From the NCBI GenBank assembly GCA_016933025.1, contig JAFGBT010000015.1:142064-206063 (forward strand): a stretch of 64,000 nt of DNA. The letters are read 5' to 3'. Within the stretch, counting starts at the first letter, position 1. Every line of letters begins with the position of its first letter. Source of the DNA: Spirochaetota bacterium (GTDB lineage Bacteria; Spirochaetota; UBA4802; UBA5550). The notes under the pieces were generated by a model. It saw only the letters and a program-made list of their open reading frames with translations, did not search any database and was not told the DNA's origin. Position numbers and translations under genes: made by a program. This document shows, one piece after another, positions 51,731 to 59,113 of the stretch.

Positions 51731-53293
51731 TTAGGTTTCCTGGCTCTCGTATGCTTTCCGGACCGCCTTATGGAGAAGCTCGAACGTCTTGCGATCGGTC
51801 AGGTTGAAGTAATTGAGCACGTCTTCGTCGATGAACTCATAGCGGAACCTGTTCTTGTCGATATCGACCATGCAGTCGGCCAGGTATACGATGTAGATGA
51901 TCTGCTTCAGGTTCGGGGGCGCCATATGCGGCCGGTGATGGTTCTCCACGATGGTGATCAGTGTTTCATTGAAGTTCCATTTTCTGAAGATCATGGCGCC
52001 CAGTGTGCTGTGGGAGAGGCCCAGGCTGATCTCCTCGAGGAGATCGGAGTTCTCCATCCCCTTGAATCCGGCAATCGCGTGAAGCTTTTTCAATATCTTT
52101 GACTGGAGCGATAGCATCACGATGTAGCCGATGTCGGACAGGAGCGCCGCCAGGGAGGTGAAGTCGCTGGCGCGCGTCTTTTTAAGCTGTATCGAGATCT
52201 TGTAGGCATATGCCGCACGCTTGTATGAATCTTTCCAGACCGATTCGGACTTCTTGTAGCGGGCGTCTATCACCTTGTAGACGCCCGTGGCGAGGAGTAG
52301 CGTCGTGATTCCCTTAATGCCGATGATCTTAACCGCGTTTTCGATGGTTTCGGTTTTTTTTGCTGTAATATAACCTGCGGAATTCGCAAGCTTGAGTATC
52401 GAGGTCGTGAGGCCGGGATCGAGCGAGATGGCGTCAGCGATCTCCTTGATTGTGGCGTCGGGGTTGGCGCAGAGCTTCTGGATCCGTATGATGTTTTCCG
52501 GGAAGGCGGGGAGTTCCTCGATCTCGCGGATTATCGCGTCGGCGATCCGGACCCGTTTTCGCTCCCGGTCCATGGTCTGGGGGATGGCGATTGCCGCGAT
52601 GGTGAGATCATTTTTCCGGTATATCCTGAAGGCCTCGGGCGGCATGCCGATGTTTTTGAATATCATGAGTGCCATGATAAGGCCGAGTCCTGCGCCCTCC
52701 GATTCGTCAAGGACCTCGTTGAACGCCTCCGAAATGTCCTTGTACTTGTACGCCTTTTTGATGCGGGCGTTGATTTTGGAAAGCTCTGAATCCAGGATCG
52801 GGACATTGTTGATAACGTTGAGGTAAAGGTAGTCGCCGCTGGTCTTGAAGTCGATCCGCACGACCATATTGGAGCGCTCAAGCATGTCGATATATTCCTG
52901 GTTTTCCGCATCGTACGCTTCGCTCTTGAATGTCTCCATTCCGGTACGGTATTCTTCCGTCTTGTCGATATCAAGCTTTTTGAGCCTGAAGTATATCCTC
53001 TTCATGTTGGCTTTGATCGCGTTGTTGACCAGTTCTTTTACTATATTTATAATCTGATTTTTTATATAATGCAGGTCGTAGTGCTCAAGGTACCGCTGAA
53101 TGCATTTGATGATGGCGCCTTCAACTTCATGCGTGAAGGTATGAAATTGGATATAAAAACCATTTTCGGCGGCAATGGCCTTTTTATAGTCGGATGGATG
53201 GATAGTATACGGTTTCGCTTTGGTGCTTGACAAGAATTGATTCTCCCTGTCGATTCGTTCCATAAGAAAGAGGAACGCCGCCATTTTTGTCAT
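51731..53293 (-). CDS. GHKL ATPase-like domain fused to HDOD domain, paralogue B
   Basis: A 520-residue cytoplasmic protein with the same two-domain plan as 19317-20807. The N-terminal GHKL-like part has the N box VKELVNNAIKANMKR (residues 85-99), VINNVPIL in place of DxGxG, and EGAGLGLIMALMIF. The HDOD part begins IEELPAFPENIIRIQKLCAN and contains LLSDIGYIVM, so the HD pair kept in paralogue A is SD here. Shared non-domain words such as EYRTGMETFKSEAYD show common descent. No neighbouring gene is shared with paralogue A; glyQ lies downstream after 150 bases. The start is uncertain: ATG 53293, 53284 or 53263, none with a strong ribosome site. Confidence 0.75.
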   Translation of the reverse strand: MTKMAAFLFLMERIDRENQFLSSTKAKPYTIHPSDYKKAIAAENGFYIQFHTFTHEVEGAIIKCIQRYLEHYDLHYIKNQIINIVKELVNNAIKANMKRIYFRLKKLDIDKTEEYRTGMETFKSEAYDAENQEYIDMLERSNMVVRIDFKTSGDYLYLNVINNVPILDSELSKINARIKKAYKYKDISEAFNEVLDESEGAGLGLIMALMIFKNIGMPPEAFRIYRKNDLTIAAIAIPQTMDRERKRVRIADAIIREIEELPAFPENIIRIQKLCANPDATIKEIADAISLDPGLTTSILKLANSAGYITAKKTETIENAVKIIGIKGITTLLLATGVYKVIDARYKKSESVWKDSYKRAAYAYKISIQLKKTRASDFTSLAALLSDIGYIVMLSLQSKILKKLHAIAGFKGMENSDLLEEISLGLSHSTLGAMIFRKWNFNETLITIVENHHRPHMAPPNLKQIIYIVYLADCMVDIDKNRFRYEFIDEDVLNYFNLTDRKTFELLHKAVRKAYESQET

Positions 53294-53408
53294 TCGTGCA
53301 TTATATTGATATATAACTTAAAATAATCAAGTATTTTGTTATTTTTTTTGACTTTCGGGTTGCCCCCATCCTTCCCGATCAGGCAGGAATAAATTCCGAT
53401 TTTTCATC

Positions 53409-53436
53409 TTGACAATACTATTTTATTTTTTACAAA
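53409..53436 (+). promoter_or_regulatory. Candidate promoter for the receiver/tail-anchored protein genes
   Basis: TTGACA at 53409-53414, a 16-base T-rich spacer and TACAAA at 53431-53436. The leader to the receiver gene would be about 90 bases. It faces away from the GHKL-HDOD gene. Confidence 0.5.
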
Positions 53437-53531
53437 TTGCCCACATGAAGCCGAAGGGAGGAGTGTGCCAAGCGAGGCCCAGGCGCTTTATGTCCTGCAT
53501 AATCGGCCTCAACCATTCATGGGGGGAATGA

Positions 53532-53993
53532 ATGAAAGGAAGAGGGGAATTCCCGAGCTTAAACACGAAAACACCCGACGGCATCAAGCCGGGCGGGAGG
53601 CCGTACAAGGTCATGGTGGTGGAGAACAAGGACTTTCAGAGAAAACAGCTCGTCCAGTTCTTTGAATCCGAGAGTTATATGGTTGTGGCCACCGCCTCAA
53701 ACGGCCAGGAGGCCCTGGACAAGCTTTCAAAGATCGAGGGGAAGATCGATCTTATTACAACCACCCTTGACATGCCGGTGATGGACGGGTATGCCTTCAT
53801 GCACGAGCTGGCCAGAAGGCAGAACCGGCCGCCGGTTGTCGTTTTTATCAGCGAAGAAACCACCAAGGGAGTCATGGCCGACCTCATCAAGCTGGGCGTC
53901 GGCGATTATATACTCAAACCCATTGACCGAAAGACCGTCCTCTACCGGGTGAAAGCCGCCCTGCAGAAATACAGGCTATCGCACCCTGAATAA
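53532..53993 (+). CDS. Stand-alone response-regulator receiver protein
   Basis: A 153-residue CheY-like receiver with a 25-residue N-terminal extension and no output domain. The family residues are present: acidic cluster at VMVVENKDF (slightly altered from VVEDD), phospho-acceptor Asp in LITTTLDMPVMDGYAF, the Ser/Thr switch in FISEETTKG and the Lys in YILKPID. GGGGGG lies just upstream of the ATG at 53532. A lone receiver may act as a phosphate sink or pass signals to a partner by contact. The next gene (54109) encodes an unknown tail-anchored protein, 115 bases on, and could be its partner. Confidence 0.85.
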   Translation: MKGRGEFPSLNTKTPDGIKPGGRPYKVMVVENKDFQRKQLVQFFESESYMVVATASNGQEALDKLSKIEGKIDLITTTLDMPVMDGYAFMHELARRQNRPPVVVFISEETTKGVMADLIKLGVGDYILKPIDRKTVLYRVKAALQKYRLSHPE

Positions 53994-54108
53994 AAAAAAT
54001 AGTTGTAAAATGAGGAATATTCTGGTTTTTTGATGCGGGGGAATTATTATGCGGCCGCACGTATAATCAGCTTCATACAGGGCCGCGCTTATTCGGAACG
54101 GGGTGACA

Positions 54109-55185
54109 ATGGCCGACCAACTTGAAGCTGCGGCGGGGTCGCTGGCGGATTACACAAAAAAGCTAGAGATCGCGACATTCTACGCCAATGGGAACGAGGA
54201 CCGTGCGAAGCAGATCGTCGCAGGGACCCTAAAGGACGTGTATGCCATCAAGGGCCGCTTTTCCTCGACGTCCTCATTCGGCGCCTTCATAGCCTTTTTC
54301 AACAATCAGTACCTAACCCTGAACAGCGTATATCCGGTCATATCCGATTCGTTTGCATTGAAGGAAATGAAAACCAATGTGGAATGGGTCGCCTATGAAC
54401 AGGCGATGCTCGAATTTCATGGCGGCAACCAGCATGATGACGTCATGGAGCGGCAGTTTAAAAACACCTTCACCTCGAGCTTCACCCTCACTTTTTCAGG
54501 GGAGTTGAAGAAAATGGTTGAGGAGGGGAATGAAATCGACACGAACCGCCGGTTTCAACAGATGATCCAGGACCGGATGGGCTACCAGGGCGTAAATATG
54601 GTTGTTGATGTCGAGAAGATCACCTCGCTCGACATGGAGCTCTATTCGCTGACCAGCCGGAAAATGGAAGAGTACAGGGCGCACCAGGAGCAGACCAAAG
54701 ACCTGGAGCTTGACATACAGGTGGAGCCAGACCAAAACGACATGGACGCACTGCAGGGGAGGGAGGTAAAGCTGATCGTCCGCGGAAGCCTGATCCTTTC
54801 TCCAATAAGCGGGCGCGATATCGGCCTTCTTGTTGCCGGCGACCGGCTTAAAATCAAGGTCCTCGACAACCACCCGAAGGCGGTCCACCTCCTGAAGGTC
54901 CTGAACGCGTACCAGGACGAGCAGGTGCAGCCGATTATCGGAAGGATCGTCAGCATGCGCCACCGGGCGGACGGCGGCTACACCATCTTCGCGGCTGTTG
55001 CGAAGGGCATATTCGTGAAGATCGAGGAGCTGGAAGAGGGCATCAAGGTCGCCATTGATACGTCCTACATGAGTGCGCCGGCCGAGAACGTGCGGGCATC
55101 GAGGACCATGATCGGCGTGATGGCCGGCTTGGGCGCTCTCCTTCTGGTGCTGGTCGCGCTGATTCTCTATTTTCTCCTCAAGTGA
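54109..55185 (+). CDS. Unknown tail-anchored membrane protein with beta-rich domain
   Basis: A 358-residue protein that matches no family I know. The N-terminal half is helical (MADQLEAAAGSLADYTKKLE, then a Phe-rich SFGAFIAFFNNQYLTLNS stretch), followed by a linker with EEYRAHQEQTKDLELDIQVE. A beta-rich domain follows (GREVKLIVRGSLILSPISGR, KIKVLDNHPKAVHLLKVLNA, GGYTIFAAVAKGIFVKI). The C-terminus is a single hydrophobic helix ending the protein (GVMAGLGALLLVLVALILYF), so it is probably anchored by its tail with the bulk in the cytoplasm. ATG 54109 is preferred to a GTG at 54103. It follows a lone receiver gene on the same strand. Confidence 0.5.
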   Translation: MADQLEAAAGSLADYTKKLEIATFYANGNEDRAKQIVAGTLKDVYAIKGRFSSTSSFGAFIAFFNNQYLTLNSVYPVISDSFALKEMKTNVEWVAYEQAMLEFHGGNQHDDVMERQFKNTFTSSFTLTFSGELKKMVEEGNEIDTNRRFQQMIQDRMGYQGVNMVVDVEKITSLDMELYSLTSRKMEEYRAHQEQTKDLELDIQVEPDQNDMDALQGREVKLIVRGSLILSPISGRDIGLLVAGDRLKIKVLDNHPKAVHLLKVLNAYQDEQVQPIIGRIVSMRHRADGGYTIFAAVAKGIFVKIEELEEGIKVAIDTSYMSAPAENVRASRTMIGVMAGLGALLLVLVALILYFLLK

Positions 55186-55200
55186 TCACTGTTATCCCGC

Positions 55201-55965
55201 TCAGAGAGGATACCGTACCGGCACGCCGCGTGAACGGAGTTCGCGTTTGGCATCGGATATGGAAATTTCCCTGAAATGAAATATTGAGGCAGCGAGGACC
55301 GCGTCTGCTTTGCCCGCGGTGAGCCCTTCGTACAGGTGCTCCACGGTCCCGACGCCCCCTGAGGCTATGACCGGGATGCTCACGGTTTCGGCGACCGAGC
55401 GCGTCAGCTTGATATCGTAGCCGATCTTCGTGCCGTCGCGGTCCATGCTGGTGAGGAGTATCTCGCCCGCGCCCAGGTTCTGCACCCGCGCCGCCCACTC
55501 GATGGCGTCCATACCCGTCGGCGTCCTGCCTCCGTGCAGGTAGACCGTCCATCCGCCGCGGTCGTCCCGCTTTGCGTCGATTGCAACCAGGATGCACTGC
55601 GAGCCGAACCGGCGAGCAGCATCCGTAACGAGCCGCGGGTTTTCGACGGCGGCGGTGTTGATCGAAATTTTATCCGCGCCGTTTTCCAGTATGAGCCGCA
55701 CGTCTTCTATGGTCCGTATCCCGCCGCCCACGGTGAAGGGGATGTGTACCTCTTCGGCGACCCGCTTGACCATATCGAGGATGATCTCGCGTCGGTCCGA
55801 GGATGCGGTGATGTCGAGAAACACGAGCTCGTCGGCTCCCTCGGCGTCGTAGAACCTGCCGTTTTCGACCGGGTCCCCCGCGTCGACGAGGTTCACGAAG
55901 TTGACGCCCTTGACGACCCGTCCGCCGTCAACATCGAGACATGGGATGATGCGTTTTGCCAGCAT
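55201..55965 (-). CDS. hisF: Imidazole glycerol phosphate synthase cyclase subunit
   Basis: A 254-residue (beta/alpha)8-barrel enzyme matching HisF, which with HisH makes imidazole glycerol phosphate and AICAR in histidine synthesis. The first catalytic Asp is in [19 protein letters not shown] and the second in [12 protein letters not shown]. Phosphate-binding loops are [13 protein letters not shown] and [20 protein letters not shown]. The ATG at 55965 fits the family start ([12 protein letters not shown]); an upstream in-frame ATG at 56001 adds 12 residues. No other his genes are near, so the pathway is scattered. It converges with the tail-anchored protein gene with 15 bases between. Confidence 0.95.
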   Translation of the reverse strand: MLAKRIIPCLDVDGGRVVKGVNFVNLVDAGDPVENGRFYDAEGADELVFLDITASSDRREIILDMVKRVAEEVHIPFTVGGGIRTIEDVRLILENGADKISINTAAVENPRLVTDAARRFGSQCILVAIDAKRDDRGGWTVYLHGGRTPTGMDAIEWAARVQNLGAGEILLTSMDRDGTKIGYDIKLTRSVAETVSIPVIASGGVGTVEHLYEGLTAGKADAVLAASIFHFREISISDAKRELRSRGVPVRYPL

Positions 55966-56065
55966 GATGTTGATGTTCCGCCATATTGCAATATAGTGCA
56001 AGCATAATCACGGCACGGTTTTATCAATCAATTTTTTTATTCCGACAGAGTAATTTGAGTGCTTC

Positions 56066-56095
56066 CGAAGGCGGGGTTGTGTGACTTCGCCTTCG
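56066..56095. repeat. 28-bp palindromic repeat copy 3 (between divergent genes)
   Basis: CGAAGGCG (56066-56073) and CGCCTTCG (56088-56095) form the stem. The 28-base core 56067-56094 matches the core at 22512-22539 at 22 of 28 positions by my count. It lies between the divergent hisF and polyprenyl synthase genes, so it is not a terminator for either and is better read as a dispersed palindrome. Confidence 0.6.
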
Positions 56096-56112
56096 TAATT
56101 AACAAAATCTTA

Positions 56113-56140
56113 TTGACATGCTTTCCTTATTCATTATACG
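56113..56140 (+). promoter_or_regulatory. Candidate promoter for the polyprenyl synthase/hydroxylase operon
   Basis: TTGACA at 56113-56118, a 16-base spacer and TATACG at 56135-56140. It lies about 55 bases before the polyprenyl synthase start. Confidence 0.55.
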
Positions 56141-56195
56141 TACTGGGTAGAAACAGCAATGGCCGCCTGTGCGCGGCCGCCGATAAAAACGGAGA

Positions 56196-57290
56196 GTGCG
56201 GCGTATTTTGAAAAGAACAGAATCTACCGCTGATCGCTTCAGGAATTTCAGCAAAACGTATATACCGTTGATTGATGCGTCGTTGGACGAATTTTTTGAG
56301 AAAAAAATGCTCGGCGCCGAACTCCAGATGGTGCGGGATATGTACGGCTATCTCTCTGAGTTTTGTGCCAGGGAGGGGAAACGGATACGGCCGCTCCTGC
56401 TCCTCGCCACGTGCATGGGTTACGGCGGCGGAAAGAACCGCGACGATATCGTGAGGATCGCCTCAGTCCTCGAGTTGCTTCATTCCTTTCTTCTGATCCA
56501 GGACGACATCATCGACCGCTCGGATTTGCGCCGCGGAGGTAAAACGATCCACATGATCTGCCAGGACCGTTACGGGAGCGGCTCGCATAACGCGAACATC
56601 GGGAATGATATCGCGCTGATACTCAGCGACGTCCTGGTCGCGAATGTGCACGAGGTAGTCGGGGCTTCCAAGATCCCGCCCCGTACGAAAGACAGGTTCA
56701 TGAGCATCATCGGACAGGCCCTGGAGATTACCTTTTGGGGCCAGATACTCGACATTATCAATTCCAATGCGAAGAAGATAGTCCAGCCCCGGGAGGTTGC
56801 CGCTCAGATAGCCATGATGAAAACGGCCCACTATACCGTGTATTACCCGATGCTGATGGGCTATATTCTGGCCGGGCGGGATTCGGCAGTGGAGATCGAG
56901 CATATAAAGGAATTCTCCCTCCCCCTGGGGCTGGCCTTCCAGATCAGGGACGACATACTTGGCGTGTTTGGAAGCGAGAAAGAAACCGGCAAGCCTTCGG
57001 ATTCAGATATCCTCGAGGGTAAGATGACGTTTTTAATCAAGGGGACCATAGAAAACCTGGATGGGAAGGAGCGGCGCAGGTTCATGGCTCTTTTTACCAA
57101 GAAGCGAAAGGACAGGCGCGACGTGAAGGCTATCAGGAAGATTATCAGCGCGAGCGGTTCTCTTGAGACCGTGAAGGAGATGCACAGCGGCCTGGTCGAG
57201 CAGTCCCGCGCGCGGCTGGCCGATCTATCCATAAACAATATGTGTCGCGGGGTGCTCGCGGGCCTTGTCGGTATTATGGCGAGATTGTGA
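56196..57290 (+). CDS. Polyprenyl (geranylgeranyl-type) diphosphate synthase
   Basis: A 364-residue trans-isoprenyl diphosphate synthase that condenses isopentenyl diphosphate with allylic diphosphates. It has the first Asp-rich motif LIQDDIIDRSDLRRGGKTIH (about residue 100) and the second QIRDDILGVFGSEKETGKPS (about 248), plus the GKRIRPLLLL substrate Arg (about 62). Two bulky residues before the first Asp-rich motif (HSFLLIQDD) are compatible with a medium chain such as C15-C20, but length is not certain. The start is either GTG 56196 or TTG 56208 and neither is decisive; GGAGAG lies directly at the former. The hydroxylase gene overlaps its end. Confidence 0.85.
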   Translation: MRRILKRTESTADRFRNFSKTYIPLIDASLDEFFEKKMLGAELQMVRDMYGYLSEFCAREGKRIRPLLLLATCMGYGGGKNRDDIVRIASVLELLHSFLLIQDDIIDRSDLRRGGKTIHMICQDRYGSGSHNANIGNDIALILSDVLVANVHEVVGASKIPPRTKDRFMSIIGQALEITFWGQILDIINSNAKKIVQPREVAAQIAMMKTAHYTVYYPMLMGYILAGRDSAVEIEHIKEFSLPLGLAFQIRDDILGVFGSEKETGKPSDSDILEGKMTFLIKGTIENLDGKERRRFMALFTKKRKDRRDVKAIRKIISASGSLETVKEMHSGLVEQSRARLADLSINNMCRGVLAGLVGIMARL

Positions 57291-58201
57291 GCAGTCCGGA
57301 TAGTGAGGTGAGCGGCTTGGCGGAAAGGTTTCTATCTCTGTTTCAATTCAGCGGCGCTGCCCTCGGCATGACGGTGCTTCTCGGCATATTCGCTGCCGTG
57401 GCCGGATGGGAGGTCGCCGCGCCGCGCCGGGAGCTCTGGATCGGGAGGCTGAATAGATGGTTTTCGAATTTTTCCATCATATTCTTCAATTCGATCCTGC
57501 TGCGGCTGATATTCCCCGTCCTTCCCCTGACGGTCGCGGTCATTGCCCGCGAGAGGGGATGGGGAATCATGAATTATTTCGATATCCCCGTGTGGCTGGC
57601 CGTCCCCCTCGGCCTTATCCTTCTCGACCTTGTCGCATATCTCCAGCATGTCATGTTCCATACTCTCCCGATCCTATGGAGGCTGCACCTGGTCCATCAC
57701 GCCGACATTGACGTCGACGTGACCACGGGGCTCCGGTTCCATCCCATGGAGGTCATCCTGTTCATGATTATCAGGCTTGCCGCCGTTTCTGTAATAGGGC
57801 CGGATCCGCTGGCGGTGGCCGTATACGAGATAGCCCTGGGCGGCATGCTGTTGTTCGGGCACGGCAACGTGCGAATGGTACCCTCGCTTGACCGTGCGCT
57901 CCGCTTTATCGCGGTGACGCCGGACATGCACCGTGTCCACCACTCATCCGAAGCAATCGAGGCGAACGGGAATTTTGGTTTCATCCTGTCGTGGTGGGAC
58001 CGGTTGTTCGGCACCTACCGCGAACAGCCCGCGGCGGGACACGAAGGGATGACCCTCGGCCTCGCCCAGTACCGCGATCCGGCGGCGCTGTCGCTGCCCC
58101 GGCTCATGGCCCTGCCGTTTGTAGCCGAGCCTGGCGGGTACGACATAAACGGCAGGAGCGCGGGGCAGGCCAAGAGGGGCGCTGACGCGAAGACGCGGTA
58201 G
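57287..58201 (+). CDS. Fatty-acid/sterol desaturase-type membrane hydroxylase
   Basis: A 304-residue integral membrane di-iron enzyme of the fatty-acid hydroxylase/sterol desaturase superfamily. It has four or so membrane helices and the His clusters YLQHVMFHT, LHLVHHADIDVDVTTGLRFH and a late MHRVHHSS, which bind the two irons. Members hydroxylate or desaturate lipids, sterols or carotenoids using O2. The stop of the polyprenyl synthase gene overlaps GTG 57287 by four bases (GTGA); later GTG 57308 or TTG 57317 starts are also possible. The coupled upstream isoprenoid gene suggests an isoprenoid-derived lipid substrate, but the substrate is not known. Confidence 0.85.
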   Translation: MSSPDSEVSGLAERFLSLFQFSGAALGMTVLLGIFAAVAGWEVAAPRRELWIGRLNRWFSNFSIIFFNSILLRLIFPVLPLTVAVIARERGWGIMNYFDIPVWLAVPLGLILLDLVAYLQHVMFHTLPILWRLHLVHHADIDVDVTTGLRFHPMEVILFMIIRLAAVSVIGPDPLAVAVYEIALGGMLLFGHGNVRMVPSLDRALRFIAVTPDMHRVHHSSEAIEANGNFGFILSWWDRLFGTYREQPAAGHEGMTLGLAQYRDPAALSLPRLMALPFVAEPGGYDINGRSAGQAKRGADAKTR

Positions 58202-58208
58202 GCTGATG

Positions 58209-58910
58209 TCATTTGACTATGACGACGCCACGCATGCCCGCATACTGGTCGGGCAGTTCCAGCTTTCCGCCGGGGAGCTCGCGGAAAAAGATCGGATAGT
58301 CATCGGGCCTGTCCTTTTTAAACCAGAGAATATTTTCATACCTGAGTATGTCACCGGTCACTTTTTTATCAAGCGAGCTCCCGTCTTTTTTGTAGATCAT
58401 TTCATTCTGGATGATTTCAAACTTTGCATCGGGGGTACAACGGTAGACGGTGAGCTTCCCCTTCAGAATAACGCGGATTTCCCTGACGGCCCAGCTCGCC
58501 GGTTTTGTGAAATGTCCGGTAAAGGCCAGGAAGCGGTCAAAAATCCATCCCTGCATGCCGATGTTCATTGCGTCGCGCACAAAGGCCCACCTTCCCTTCA
58601 TGCTCCCTATGGTCACTTCCTCCGGGTTGACGTAGAGCACGGTTACTTTCTTGGTAGATCGGAGCCGCATTAGCACCTTCGAGGTGACATCGGGCCGCGG
58701 GCGAAGATTGACCGAATTGCCGGATACAACCGCAAAGCGCTGATAGGTCGTCTCGAATTGTCCGTCGACGCACTGGCCTGACAGGCATCCCTTGTCCAGG
58801 TCGGGCTTCTCCACGCCCGAAGAATTTTCGCCCGACTTCATGCAGGCTGACGCAACTGCGATCATAAAAATGATTGATGCGATGGAGGTGGCCTTCATGT
58901 TCCGATTCAT
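58209..58910 (-). CDS. Exported lipoprotein with SH3-like domain
   Basis: A 233-residue lipoprotein. The signal peptide ends in a lipobox, AVASAC (Cys23 when counted from the ATG at 58910). Residues 60-135 form an SH3b-type domain, with VVSGNSVNLRPRPDVTSKVL and GMQGWIFDRFLAFTG; such domains often bind peptidoglycan or proteins. The C-terminal part (KKDRPDDYPIFFRELPGGKL) has no known family. GGAG lies seven bases before ATG 58910. The gene converges with the hydroxylase, with seven bases between. Proteins of this kind are common in spirochaetes, but the family is not specific to them. Confidence 0.75.
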   Translation of the reverse strand: MNRNMKATSIASIIFMIAVASACMKSGENSSGVEKPDLDKGCLSGQCVDGQFETTYQRFAVVSGNSVNLRPRPDVTSKVLMRLRSTKKVTVLYVNPEEVTIGSMKGRWAFVRDAMNIGMQGWIFDRFLAFTGHFTKPASWAVREIRVILKGKLTVYRCTPDAKFEIIQNEMIYKKDGSSLDKKVTGDILRYENILWFKKDRPDDYPIFFRELPGGKLELPDQYAGMRGVVIVK

Positions 58911-58944
58911 GTACATTCTCCGATTTGCGTGGTGATTTTTTGCA

Positions 58945-58973
58945 TTCGTAAATATTTTCTGTAATTATGTCAA
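58945..58973 (-). promoter_or_regulatory. Candidate promoter for the SH3 lipoprotein gene
   Basis: Read on the minus strand: TTGACA at 58973-58968, a 17-base spacer and TACGAA at 58950-58945. It lies about 35 bases before the gene start. Confidence 0.45.
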
Positions 58974-58993
58974 GATTTATTGGTAAATTGACC

Positions 58994-59033
58994 GCCCTCA
59001 CTCCCGGCCCCTCTCCCGCAGGGAGAGGGGCGC
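58994..59033. repeat. CCCCTCTCCC-type dispersed repeat, copy 2
   Basis: CCCTCACTCCCGGCCCCTCT followed by CCCGCAGGGAGAGGGG. The arms CCCCTCTCCC (59008-59017) and GGGAGAGGGG (59021-59030) form a perfect 10-bp stem with a 3-base loop. It matches copy 1 at 7839-7876 in organisation. Confidence 0.65.
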
Positions 59034-59113
59034 ACTATAAATAATATCATTAATTCTGTCTGAAAAAATCCGAAAATAATATATACCTTATAATTATGGG
59101 TGCGGGCGGTGCC

